This document shows positions 18,965-27,800 of a DNA stretch of 64,000 nt, one piece after another. The notes beneath the pieces are model-generated. The model worked only from the letters and a program-made list of their open reading frames with translations, was not told the origin of the DNA and made no database searches. The position numbers and the translations under genes are program-made. The stretch spans positions 620,001-684,000 of the forward strand of contig CAWAKJ010000002.1 in the NCBI GenBank assembly GCA_963782595.1. The letters are read 5' to 3'. The first letter of the stretch is position 1; the number at the start of each line of letters is the position of its first letter. The DNA is from JAMQPK01 sp963782595. GTDB lineage: Bacteria > Acidobacteriota > Vicinamibacteria > Vicinamibacterales > JAMQPK01.

Positions 18965-20026
18965 ATGACAATGCCGAAGCCGGATATGTTGCAGGGACCC
19001 GTGGCCGAGCGGTCTGCCTGGATTGGGGCAGACATGACGAAAGACGACTCGTGGATCTACCGTCTGAACGCGCGCGAAGCGGGGGAAATCGAATCGGCGT
19101 TCACCAAAGTGGCGGGCCTCTCAAAGGGTCATGCGGATGTCACGCAGAGAGACTTTCCGCTGGACACGTTCGGCCGTCTGGTGACGGCCATGCGCGACCA
19201 GATCGAGGACGGCCGCGGAGTGACGCTGCTCAAGGGCGTGCCGATCGGCGGCAAGACCGTTGAACAGCTCGAGCTGCTGTACGCCGGCATCACCGCGCAC
19301 ATCGGGACGTCGGTCGCTCAGGACACGGAAGGCACTCTCATCGGGCGCGTCGAAGACCGCGGAAACAACTACCAGGACATCACCGTTCGCGGAACCAATA
19401 CCAACGCGCAGCTCACTCCACACTGCGACTCGGCGGACATCCTGGCGCTGCTCTGTGTGCGCCAGGCGAAGAGCGGCGGGGTGAACACGCTGGCCAGCTC
19501 GATGGCCATCTATAACGAGATACTCGCGCGGCACGAAGAGTTCCTCGAACCGCTCTACAACGGCTTCCACTACAACATTCGCGGCAACGGGCCACCGGTC
19601 CGCTACCGCGACATCACGTCGCACCGCGTGCCGGTGTATTCCTATTACAGCGGGAAATTGAGCTGCCGCTTCAACCAGAAGGCCATCCTGACGTCGGAGC
19701 AGCTCCCGGGCGCGCCGCCGCTGAGCCAGCTGGAAAAGGACGCCGTCAACGAAGTCGCGCGTCTGTCGATGCAGCCGGAGTTGAGCTTCGAAGTGCTGCT
19801 CGAGCCCGGGGATCTGCTGCTGCTGAGCAACTACTCGGTGTTTCACAACCGCGATGCGTTCGTGGATTGGGACGAGCCGGCACGTAAGCGTCTGCTTCTG
19901 CGCAAGTGGATCAACATCCCGAATTCGCGTGAGCTGACGTGGGAGTTCGCCGATCACTACAACACCGGGCCACGACAGGGCCCTTACGTGCAGCGCGAGC
20001 CCGCACGCATCGCTAAGGTGGCGTGA
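18965..20026 (+). CDS. TauD/TfdA-family Fe(II)/2-oxoglutarate dioxygenase
   Basis: A 353-residue protein. LTPHCDSADILALLC carries the HxD iron ligands and SNYSVFHNRDAF the distal His. KRLLLRKW supplies the 2-oxoglutarate-binding Arg. These are the TauD/TfdA and gamma-butyrobetaine hydroxylase features. The gene starts 15 bp after the RraA-like gene and its stop overlaps the GTG of the phosphatase gene, so the three are co-transcribed. Such enzymes hydroxylate small acids, sulfonates or phosphonates. The pairing with an aldolase-like and a phosphatase-like protein suggests a small catabolic route, but the substrate is not visible in the sequence. Confidence 0.85.
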   Translation: MTMPKPDMLQGPVAERSAWIGADMTKDDSWIYRLNAREAGEIESAFTKVAGLSKGHADVTQRDFPLDTFGRLVTAMRDQIEDGRGVTLLKGVPIGGKTVEQLELLYAGITAHIGTSVAQDTEGTLIGRVEDRGNNYQDITVRGTNTNAQLTPHCDSADILALLCVRQAKSGGVNTLASSMAIYNEILARHEEFLEPLYNGFHYNIRGNGPPVRYRDITSHRVPVYSYYSGKLSCRFNQKAILTSEQLPGAPPLSQLEKDAVNEVARLSMQPELSFEVLLEPGDLLLLSNYSVFHNRDAFVDWDEPARKRLLLRKWINIPNSRELTWEFADHYNTGPRQGPYVQREPARIAKVA

Positions 20027-20976
20027 TCGTCAGACATCTTCTTCGCGAGTTGATGGCCGTTGCCCTGTGCGGCGCTGCGTGCGGGGCCGGCGATGCTTTG
20101 CCTCCGCCATCGCCCATCTCCCCAAGTCCGTCGGCGTCGCCGGTATTGCCCGCGCCGCCGGTCGATCCTCGTCCCGCGCCATTGCCGGGCCCCGTGGGTG
20201 TCCTGATTGGGGCAGGCGACACCTCCGCGTGCGACAACGGCAACGACGAAGCCACGGCCCGTCTGCTGGATCAGCAAGACGGCGTGATCTTCACAACCGG
20301 CGACAACGTATATCCGAGAGGCACGGCCCAGGAGTTTCAGGATTGCTACAGGCCGACGTGGGGTCGCCATCTCGGCCGGACGCGTCCGTCGCCCGGCAAC
20401 CACGAATACGACACGCCGAACGCGACCGGGTATTTCGGCTACTTCGGTTCGAACGCCGGCTCCCCGGGCGAGGGCTACTACAGCTACGATGTGGCGGGCT
20501 GGCACATCCTGTCGTTGAACAGCAACATCCCCGCGAGGGAAGGGTCGGCGCAATATGAATGGGTGCGCGCGGATCTGGCCTCGAACAAGACAGCCTGCGC
20601 AGCCGCGTACTGGCACCACCCGCTGTTCAGCTCGGGTGACCACGGCAGCTACTCGAAAATGAGGGCCATCTGGCGCCTGCTTCAGGAGCACGGTGTCGAG
20701 GTGATCATCACGGGGCACGATCACGACTACGAGCGATTCGGCCTGCAGAACGCGGATGGTCAGGCCGACCCTGAGCGCGGCATCCGTCAATTCGTCGTCG
20801 GCACCGGCGGGAGGAGCCTCGATCCGTTCAAGCGGATCCTGCCCAACAGCGAGGTGCGCGACTCGAGCACGTTCGGTGTGCTCAAACTGAGTTTGCGAAG
20901 CAACGGGTACGATTGGGAATTCATTCCTGTTGCCGGCGGGCATTTCCGCGATTCGGGCAGCGGGATGTGCAGGTAG
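20023..20976 (+). CDS. Exported calcineurin-like metallophosphoesterase
   Basis: A 317-residue protein starting at GTG 20023 (GTGA overlap with the dioxygenase stop). The N-terminus has a hydrophobic segment ending ALCGAACGAG, a signal peptide that may be lipidated, then a Pro/Ser-rich linker. The phosphatase domain shows GAGDTSACD, TTGDNVYPRG, SPGNHEYD, WHHPLF and GHDHDYER, the full metal-ligand set of purple-acid-phosphatase-like phosphoesterases. It probably acts in the periplasm or at the cell surface on phosphomonoesters. Last gene of the rraA-like/tauD-like operon. Confidence 0.85.
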   Translation: MIVRHLLRELMAVALCGAACGAGDALPPPSPISPSPSASPVLPAPPVDPRPAPLPGPVGVLIGAGDTSACDNGNDEATARLLDQQDGVIFTTGDNVYPRGTAQEFQDCYRPTWGRHLGRTRPSPGNHEYDTPNATGYFGYFGSNAGSPGEGYYSYDVAGWHILSLNSNIPAREGSAQYEWVRADLASNKTACAAAYWHHPLFSSGDHGSYSKMRAIWRLLQEHGVEVIITGHDHDYERFGLQNADGQADPERGIRQFVVGTGGRSLDPFKRILPNSEVRDSSTFGVLKLSLRSNGYDWEFIPVAGGHFRDSGSGMCR

Positions 20977-20992
20977 CCGACGGCGCAGACAT

Positions 20993-21022
20993 GTAGGGCG
21001 GGTCTTACAAGACCCGCCCTAC
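20993..21022. repeat. Perfect 14-bp-arm hairpin between convergent genes
   Basis: GTAGGGCGGGTCTT, a 2-nt spacer, then its exact reverse complement. It lies 16 bp after the phosphatase stop and 30 bp before the stop of the opposite-strand gene. The tight loop and perfect GC-rich stem look like a REP-type mobile palindrome that now serves as a two-way terminator. Function inferred. Confidence 0.6.
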
Positions 21023-21052
21023 CTCTCGCGTCAAGCGGACGTTTACTTTTAC

Positions 21053-21856
21053 TTACTTACGCGCTGAACGCTCTCCTTCGGGATTGCGCTCCACGTCCAC
21101 TTGCTGGCGCCGCACCGTATCCTTCACGGTTTCGACGCGGTCGGTTCCTCTCCTGCCGACCACGACTTCTTCGGCAATGTGAACCGACTTGCTGACGGTC
21201 GGCACTTCCACGGTTTCGTCAACATAGATCGTTCTGTCCGACCAGTCGACGTCCCTCACGAAGGCGGGATCGGAGACTGCCCGGCGGACGATCTCGACGT
21301 GCTCCTCGTGCAGCTTCACCTGCGCTTCGACGGGTTTCTCCGTGATGAAGCGGCGGATGCGGGCCGTTCCTTCCTTGACGAGGCGTTTGCCGACTTCCAG
21401 CTGCTCCTCTGCGAGCCGCAGTACCTCGGTCTTGCCCATGTCGATCGTGACCGGTTTGGCAGGCATGGCTGCGGCCATCGCAGGGCCGAACCGTGCAGCA
21501 GCCGATTTCGACAGCAACCCGGTCTCAATCGCCCGGTTCTTCACATCGACAACGTTGTGCTGATTCAGTATCCCCAGTGCTCTCGGCACGTCTGGTTCCG
21601 ATGCACGAAGTGTGAGAACGACTCCGCCGCCCTCGACGGCATTGCCGTACACCCTCGCCTCGTGCTCTTCGATGTGCCTGCCGAAGAGTCTGTGCCAGAG
21701 CCCTGGCTCGCGGAGCATCGTGCCAGTACCTGGCAGGCCTTCCTTGCTGACGATACTGATGTCATTGGTGGAAAAGCCCGCCTTCTCGAGGTTTCTCCTC
21801 GCGGCTTCGGCGTGCTCGGATGTATCGAACAAGGTGACGACTTTTTCGTAGTTCAT
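21053..21856 (-). CDS. YflT/YsnF-type stress protein (DUF2382)
   Basis: About 267 residues from ATG 21856, chosen because AAGGAGGAG lies just upstream; 22 further in-frame codons upstream belong to the neighbouring gene. Residues 1-90 resemble the YflT/general-stress 17M domain (KVVTLFDTSEHAEAARRNLEKAG, with NAVEGGGVVL). The C-terminal half is a DUF2382 (YsnF/AvaK) domain rich in alternating Val/Glu (ITEKPVEAQVKLHEEHVEIVRR, VDETVEVP). Such proteins are linked to heat, salt and desiccation stress and may be soluble or surface-associated; the biochemical role is unknown. It overlaps the upstream DUF2382 gene by 4 bp (ATGA). Confidence 0.8.
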   Translation of the reverse strand: MNYEKVVTLFDTSEHAEAARRNLEKAGFSTNDISIVSKEGLPGTGTMLREPGLWHRLFGRHIEEHEARVYGNAVEGGGVVLTLRASEPDVPRALGILNQHNVVDVKNRAIETGLLSKSAAARFGPAMAAAMPAKPVTIDMGKTEVLRLAEEQLEVGKRLVKEGTARIRRFITEKPVEAQVKLHEEHVEIVRRAVSDPAFVRDVDWSDRTIYVDETVEVPTVSKSVHIAEEVVVGRRGTDRVETVKDTVRRQQVDVERNPEGERSARK

Positions 21857-22332
21857 GGCTCCTCCTTGTGGTCCGACGGCGAATCTTCTGCGGTATCGGC
21901 AGGAGCGGGCTGCGCCGGCCATCGACGTATCACCGCTTCCTGCGTGTGAAGGGTCACTCGCTCCTGATATCTCTCTGTTGCCTTGACGCGTCGAATGCGC
22001 ACCTCTTCTTTCAAAATCAGTTGCCGTTCGATCGTCAGAACTTCCTCGACAACAGGAATGACAATGCTGTCTTGTTCCTCGCGTACGGATGGCATCACGT
22101 CAACGGGTGTGCCGATATGGGTCCGTTCGATCTCGACGTGCTCGCGCGTCAACAGTTCGTCGACGAGCTGTTCGTGCTCGCGCGTCCGTCGCGAGATCTG
22201 AATGTGACGTGTCGGCACCACGTGTTTCGAGACAGCGACCTCTTCTTCGACGAGCGTCGTCGCCGTCTCGCGGGCGTCGTCGTCCACAGATGTGACCATG
22301 GTGTCCGGACGAGCCCGCGAAGCGTCGACCAT
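21853..22332 (-). CDS. DUF2382 (YsnF/AvaK) domain protein
   Basis: A 159-residue protein consisting mostly of the DUF2382 beta-rich repeat: LVEEEVAVSKHVVPT, LLTREHVEIERTHIGTPVD and VVEEVLTIERQLILKEEVRI. A good Shine-Dalgarno (GGGAGG, 6 nt before ATG 22332) supports the start. No signal peptide or membrane segment. It sits between the DUF937-OmpA gene and the YflT-DUF2382 gene on the same strand with short gaps, so the three form a stress/envelope operon. Molecular function unknown. Confidence 0.8.
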   Translation of the reverse strand: MVDASRARPDTMVTSVDDDARETATTLVEEEVAVSKHVVPTRHIQISRRTREHEQLVDELLTREHVEIERTHIGTPVDVMPSVREEQDSIVIPVVEEVLTIERQLILKEEVRIRRVKATERYQERVTLHTQEAVIRRWPAQPAPADTAEDSPSDHKEEP

Positions 22333-22365
22333 CTGGAGCCTCCCGACGACTGACGAAACCGCATC

Positions 22366-23607
22366 CTAACGTTGTGTGACCAACATCGAGATACGGCGGT
22401 TCATGGCGCGGCCAGCTTCGGTCGAATTGTCGGCGACGGAATGTTGCTGGCCGTATCCCTCGGCCGCCAGACGTTCCGGAGCCACACCCAGGACCACCAG
22501 TTCGCTCATCACGTTGTTGGCGCGGTCCTGCGAGAGCGTCATGTTCTGGGCCGCGGAACCGACATTGTCTGTATATCCGCCGATCTTCAAATGCACGCCC
22601 GGATTAGCCTTGAGGATCGAGGCGACTGCGCGGAGCTGGTCCTGAGACTGGGGTTGCAGCGTTGCCGACCCCGTATCAAACAGGAGTCGATCGAAGTCGA
22701 ACCACGTGGTCTTGTCTGGCATGCGGCTGGGATCCTGAATGAACGCCAGCAGCCTGCCCTCGACGCCACGTTCCGGGACCGCGATCGTCGTTCCGTCGGG
22801 CAATGTGCGCGTCACAAAATCGCCCAGCGCTAGTCTTCCCGTGGTAGCCGGGACGTCTCTCAGCTCGACGGCCGGAGCGCTTGGCACCGGGGCTTCCGCC
22901 ACGTATGTTCTGTCCCGGCTTCGAAGGCCAAACCAGAGCGTGCCGAGCGCAAGGAGCGCCAACAGAGGCAGCAGCCAGGGCAGTCTGGATCGTTCCTTCA
23001 GGACTGCCTGACTGACGACCGGATCGCTCTCGACGGATTGAGTGATGACGGGGTCGCGCGCTTCCACGCCAAAGGAAGGCGAGGCAAATGCATTGTAGAC
23101 CCCCGCGGGCGCCAGTGTGCGCAGGCTGGGCCCTTCGCTCCGCAGCAACCCGGCAAGCGAGCTCGTTGTCATGCCCTCATCGCGGACCCGTGTTCCGATG
23201 GAGCTCAACACGGACTGCGCGGCGAGAGCCATGACCGTCCATGCGGTGCCGGGCCGCAGGCCCGATTCACGCGCGATCGAGTTAACGCCGTTGTCCTGGC
23301 TTCCGCCGAAGAGCGACGAGAGAAAGCGCTTGCTGCTCGCGAGGTACGAGGAGTCGGGATTGGTGAGTTGGCCTGCCGTGACTCCGGATGCGACAGCGTT
23401 GGCCGGTGTCTTGACTGCCAGGTCGATCACTTCACGCATGGTGTCGGGATCGTCAGATTTCCGGCTCAACCCGCCAAGCAGCGCCGCTGTCGACAACTCG
23501 ATGCCGCGAGAGACAGCCTCCTTGCGTTCTCCCAGCTGGCCGGCGACATTCTCCAGGACGGACGGTTGAAGAGCAGACGACAATCGTTTGAGCAGAGAAT
23601 CAGCCAC
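22366..23607 (-). CDS. DUF937-OmpA fusion membrane protein
   Basis: About 413 residues from GTG 23607, preferred because GGAGGG lies 4 nt upstream; an ATG at 23619 is in frame but has no such site. Residues 1-150 resemble DUF937 (LSSALQPSVLENVAGQLGE, AALLGGLSRKS). A single hydrophobic segment follows (WLLPLLALLALGTLWFGL, about residue 215-232). The C-terminal 120 residues are an OmpA-like peptidoglycan-binding domain: WFDFDRLLFDTGSATL, IGGYTDNVGSAAQNMTLSQDRA and AEGYGQQ, with the Asp and Arg that bind diaminopimelate. It therefore spans the inner membrane and contacts the cell wall. Probable first gene of the stress operon. Confidence 0.82.
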   Translation of the reverse strand: MADSLLKRLSSALQPSVLENVAGQLGERKEAVSRGIELSTAALLGGLSRKSDDPDTMREVIDLAVKTPANAVASGVTAGQLTNPDSSYLASSKRFLSSLFGGSQDNGVNSIARESGLRPGTAWTVMALAAQSVLSSIGTRVRDEGMTTSSLAGLLRSEGPSLRTLAPAGVYNAFASPSFGVEARDPVITQSVESDPVVSQAVLKERSRLPWLLPLLALLALGTLWFGLRSRDRTYVAEAPVPSAPAVELRDVPATTGRLALGDFVTRTLPDGTTIAVPERGVEGRLLAFIQDPSRMPDKTTWFDFDRLLFDTGSATLQPQSQDQLRAVASILKANPGVHLKIGGYTDNVGSAAQNMTLSQDRANNVMSELVVLGVAPERLAAEGYGQQHSVADNSTEAGRAMNRRISMLVTQR

Positions 23608-23626
23608 GGAACCCTCCATATGTAAA

Positions 23627-23642
23627 TCGCATGTTCATGCGA
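23627..23642. promoter_or_regulatory. Perfect palindrome upstream of DUF937-OmpA gene
   Basis: TCGCATG-TT-CATGCGA, 20 bp upstream of the GTG start at 23607. Size and symmetry suit a homodimeric repressor site. No regulator for it is identified in the window. The rest of the 310-bp gap to 23917 holds no gene I can support; its right end is the padR control region. Confidence 0.4.
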
Positions 23643-23888
23643 AAGAGGATGCACTGTTCATCAGGCCATCCGTTCGTGTGGCGCTGAGATCGCAAACCCG
23701 TCGAGAGGTCGAAAGGTTGCGATCGTGCGCTGCCGTCATTTATTAAAATCTGCAGTCATCGTGCCAGGCAGATCACAGGCACCCAGCCCTTTCATCGAAT
23801 GGTGTCATTCACGATCGGTACGGTGATTTCAGCCTCGGATCCGTTGATTCTGGAGACGGTGTTCACAGGTGAGCAGGCGGGTAGACGT

Positions 23889-23912
23889 TATGAGCAGATA
23901 TATGCTTATAAT
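23889..23912 (+). promoter_or_regulatory. PadR-type operator overlapping a -10 box
   Basis: Inverted repeat TATGAGCA-GATATA-TGCTTATA (7 of 8 positions paired) at 23889-23910. Its right arm overlaps TATAAT (23907-23912). The padR ATG is 5 nt past the -10 box, so the message is probably leaderless and the operator would block polymerase directly. The autoregulation is inferred from known PadR behaviour. Confidence 0.55.
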
Positions 23913-23917
23913 AGGCG

Positions 23918-24277
23918 ATGCGTCGAAAGCCAGGTCAGCTTCTGCCCATTGAGATCTCGATTTGTGCGGCGGCGTTGGCGCTGTCGCGCCGAGGTGCCTC
24001 GGAGTTTCATGGTTACCTGCTAGCCAAGCACCTGCGCGAAGCGTCGGATAGCCGGCTGCTGACGGCATACGGGACGCTCTATCGCGCCCTTTCGCGACTC
24101 GAAGACATGGGATTGCTCACCAGCCGGTGGGAAGATCCGGAAATTCCCGCGCGTGAAAACCGTCCTGGCCGCCGCCTCTACTCGTTGACGGGCGAGGGCG
24201 AAACAGTGGCCAGGGAGCACGGTCCAGCGCTACGCACGAAGCGCGCACCAGGTAACCGTCGACTGCGGCCGGCATGA
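23918..24277 (+). CDS. PadR-family transcriptional regulator
   Basis: A 119-residue winged-helix protein: LPIEISICAAALALSRRGASEFHGYLLAKHL, then the recognition-helix region TAYGTLYRALSRLEDMGLLTSRWE and RRLYSLTGEG in the wing, as in PadR proteins. It is directly preceded by an AT-rich inverted repeat with a -10 box, suggesting autorepression. It overlaps the next gene by 4 bp (ATGA), so it is coupled to a small membrane protein. This arrangement of PadR with a membrane partner is common for regulators that sense envelope or antimicrobial stress; the ligand is unknown. Confidence 0.85.
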   Translation: MRRKPGQLLPIEISICAAALALSRRGASEFHGYLLAKHLREASDSRLLTAYGTLYRALSRLEDMGLLTSRWEDPEIPARENRPGRRLYSLTGEGETVAREHGPALRTKRAPGNRRLRPA

Positions 24278-24747
24278 GGCGCAGGCTTCTGGCGTGGGCG
24301 GTAGGGTTGGTCCGCATATGGGCGCGCTTCTACACCATAGGCCTGCAGAGTGACGTGCGCCGGCGGCGGCGCGCGGAGATCGAGTCCGATGTCTGGGAAT
24401 CACTTCACGACCTGGAAGAAGCACCGGCAACGACCGGCATTCACATCGTGGCGCGGCTTGCGCGAGGAGTCCCCGCCGACGTGTGGTGGCGGCTCGAGTA
24501 CGGAAGGAAGGGAGAACAAAACATGTGGAAAAGACTTGCATTGCTGAGTATGGCAACAGCAGCCGTGATGGCGATGACGATGTTATGGTTCCTGTTCCCC
24601 GGTTCAGACTTTTCGTCCTTGCCCCAACTGCCCGCAAGGCCCACACCGATCTATCTCGTCAGGCACCGTGTGCCGCCACCGCCGCCTCCGCCGCCCCCGA
24701 CCTGGGAGGAGTTCGTTGCGAAGGTGAACCGGAGGGAAGGGCAGTGA
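24274..24747 (+). CDS. Small membrane protein coupled to PadR
   Basis: A 157-residue protein. The N-terminal 60 residues, VRRRRRAEIESDVWESLHDLEE, resemble the HAAS/permease-prefix helical domain found next to PadR regulators. One transmembrane segment follows (LALLSMATAAVMAMTMLWFLF, about residues 85-106), then a Pro-rich tail with nine consecutive prolines. The start ATG overlaps the padR stop. No enzymatic motif is seen. It may be the membrane partner whose expression the PadR protein controls. Function unknown. Confidence 0.7.
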   Translation: MRRRLLAWAVGLVRIWARFYTIGLQSDVRRRRRAEIESDVWESLHDLEEAPATTGIHIVARLARGVPADVWWRLEYGRKGEQNMWKRLALLSMATAAVMAMTMLWFLFPGSDFSSLPQLPARPTPIYLVRHRVPPPPPPPPPTWEEFVAKVNRREGQ

Positions 24748-24808
24748 CCGACAGCCGGTCCTGGCTGAACAGTCACTGCATCAAGAGGTTTGGTGTTCGT
24801 GCAGCCGC

Positions 24809-27800
24809 TCACTGAGCGACGGTCAGCATCACATCGTCGATAAGCACCTCCGCAATTTCAGTAGTGGCCGACTTTCGGCTCATGAAGCTGCCCAACGCCA
24901 GGACATGATTGCCCGCCGTGAGCGTGCCGAGAGTGATTTGCACCTCTTGCCAGCCGGTTGTTGATGTGCCGCCTCCTCCGGTTCCGAACAGCCGGACGAC
25001 GTAGTCGTTCGGCGCCGTGCCCTTCAGAACGCCGTCCAGGCTGGCGAGTACCTCCCCGTAGCGATCAGTGCGGGAATTGATCATCGACAGCTTGTACCGG
25101 AACGACAGAGTTACCTGACCAGCGTTCGACAGCGTGAAGTTGCTCTGCCAGCCGCCAGACAAGTTGGGGACGTTCGAGCCATTGATGCCGCCGACGAGCA
25201 CCTGCACGCCGCCGCCTGTGAATCCGCCACTCGGCAGATGCGTGCCGTTGGCGTAAATGGGCTGAACCGTCCCGCGGAAGAGATCATCGGCATAGGCGAA
25301 GCCACCAACCGTACCTTCGAAGTGTGCTTCCATCACCGTTGATGCCCCGCCTGATACCGTGAGGGTGGCGGAAGCGCTCGTGATGCTGCCGGCCGCATTC
25401 GAAACGACCACGCTGAACTGCGCGCCGCTGTCGCTGCCGGCTGTCGGATCGAGGATGTAGGACGCGCTCGTCGCGCCGCTGATATTGACGCCATTGCGAC
25501 GCCACTGATAGCTGAGCGGTGCGGTGCCCGACGCCACGACCGAGAAGGTCGCCGCTGCCGGCGCGGTGACGGTGGTGTTGGCCGGCGCAGTGGTGATGCT
25601 GGGTGCCATGTTGACCGTCAGGATCGCGGCCGAGCTGACAGCGCTGCCGACGGCGTTCGAGACGACGACGTCGAACGCGGCGCCGTTGTCTGTGGTGGTG
25701 GTCGGATTGAGCACATAGCTGGCGCTGTTGGCGCCGCTGATATTGACGCCATCGCGCCGCCACTGGTAGCTGAGCGGAGCAGTCCCCGATGCGGCAACAG
25801 TAAAGGTCGCGGCGGCTGGTGCGGCAACCGTGGTGTTTACTGGCGGTGTCGTGATGCTGGGCGGCACGTTGACCGTCAGAGTCGCGGCCGCGCTGGTCAC
25901 ATTACCGGCGGCATTCGAGACGACTACGTCAAATGTCGCGCCGTTGTCCGTGCCTGCCGTGGGCGTCAGCACGTAAGTGGCGCTCGTGGCGCCACCGATG
26001 TTGACGCCGTTGCGGCGCCACTGATAGCTGAGCGGAGCATCGCCCAGGGCGTCGACGGAGAAATTCGCGGCGGCTGGTTCTGTGACGGTCACATTGACCG
26101 GCGGCGTCGTGATGCTCGGCGGTACGTGGACCGTCAGAGTGGCGGCCGCGCTGACCACGGTGCCGACCGAGTTCGAAATGACGACGTCGAACGTGGCGCC
26201 GTTATCCGTGCCGGCAGTCGGCGTAAGAACATACGCTGCGCTCGTGGCGCCTCCAATATCGACGCCGTTGCGCCGCCACTGGTAACTGAGCGGTGCATCA
26301 CCTGTAGCGGAAACCGAGAAATTGGCCGCGCCCGGTGCTGTCACCGTCACGTTGGCCGGGTGTGTCGTAATGGCGGGCGGAGTCGGCGTGGAATTCACGG
26401 TGAGAGTGGCCCCCGCACTCGTCACGCTGCCAGCGCCGTTTGAGACAACGACATCGAACGTTGTGCCGGTGTCGTCCACGGTCGTCGGGTCGAGCACGTA
26501 AGACGCGCTCGTTGCGCCGCCGATGTTGACGCCGTTGCGCCGCCACTGGTACGCGAGCGGCGCGTCTCCCGCAGCGACAACAGAGAAGCTTGCGGCGCCT
26601 GGCGCAGTCACTGTCGTGCTAACCGGCTGAGCCGTGATGCTGGGCGGCACATTGACCGTCAGGGTTGCGGCCGCACTCGTGACGCTGCCGACGATATTCG
26701 ACACGACGACGTCGAACGTCGCGCCGCTGTCTGCCCCAGCCGTCGGGTTCAGAACGTAGCTTGCGCCGGTTGCGCCGCTGATGTTCACGCCATTCCGCCG
26801 CCACTGGTAGCTGAGCGGAGCGGTTCCCGATGCCACGACAGTAAAGGTGGCCGAGGCCGGGGCCGCGACGGTTGTATTGGCCGGCGGAGTGCCAATGCTG
26901 GGCGCGACATTCACCGTCAGCGTTGCCATCGCGCTCGTCGCGCTGCCGGCGCCATTCGACACGACGACATCGAACGTCGCACCGTTGTCTGCGCCTGCGG
27001 TCGGGTTGAGCATGTAGGTCGCGTTGGTCGCGCCGTCAATCGCGACGCCATTGCGCCGCCACTGGTAGCCGAGCGGTGCATCGCCGGTCGCGACGACCGA
27101 GAAGGTCGCGGCATCGGGCGCGGTGACCGTGAGGTTCGCCGGCTGCCCCGTGATGCTCGGTGGCACCGGTGCAGGATTGACCGTGAGCGTCGCAATCGCG
27201 CTGGTGATTGTGCCCGCCGCGTTCGACACGACGACGTCGAACTGTGCGCCGCTGTCGGAGACCGCCGTCGGGTGGAGCCCGTAACTCGAGCTCGTCGCGC
27301 CGCCGATGTCCACACCGTTGCGCCGCCACTGATAACTCAGCGGCGCATCGCCGGTTGCCACGACCGAGAAATTCGCGCCGTTGGGCGCAGTGACCGTGAG
27401 GTTCGCCGGCTGCGTGGTGATGCCCGGCGGAACGGGCGCCGGATTCACCGTGAGTGTGGCCGCGGCGCTCGTGACGGAGCCTGCGGCGTTGGATACCTGC
27501 ACACTGAACTGCGCGCCGCTATCGGCGACGACCGTTGGATTCAACGCGTAACTGGAGTTCGTCGCGCCGCCGATGTCCACGCCGTTGCGGCGCCACTGAT
27601 AGCTCAGCGGCGCATCGCCGGTCGCCACGACCGAGAAATTCGCGCCGTTGGGCGCGGTCACCGTGAGATTCGCGGGGTGCCCCGTGATGCTCGGTGGCAC
27701 CGGGGCCGGACTCACCGTGAGCGTGGCGGCGGCGCTCGTGATGGTGCCTGCGGCGTTGGACACGCGCACACTGAACTGCGCGCCGCTGTCTGCGACGGCC

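Noticed and set aside
23799..24023. 74-codon plus-strand frame before padR
   Set aside because: Runs through the operator and into padR in another frame; no ribosome site or motif.
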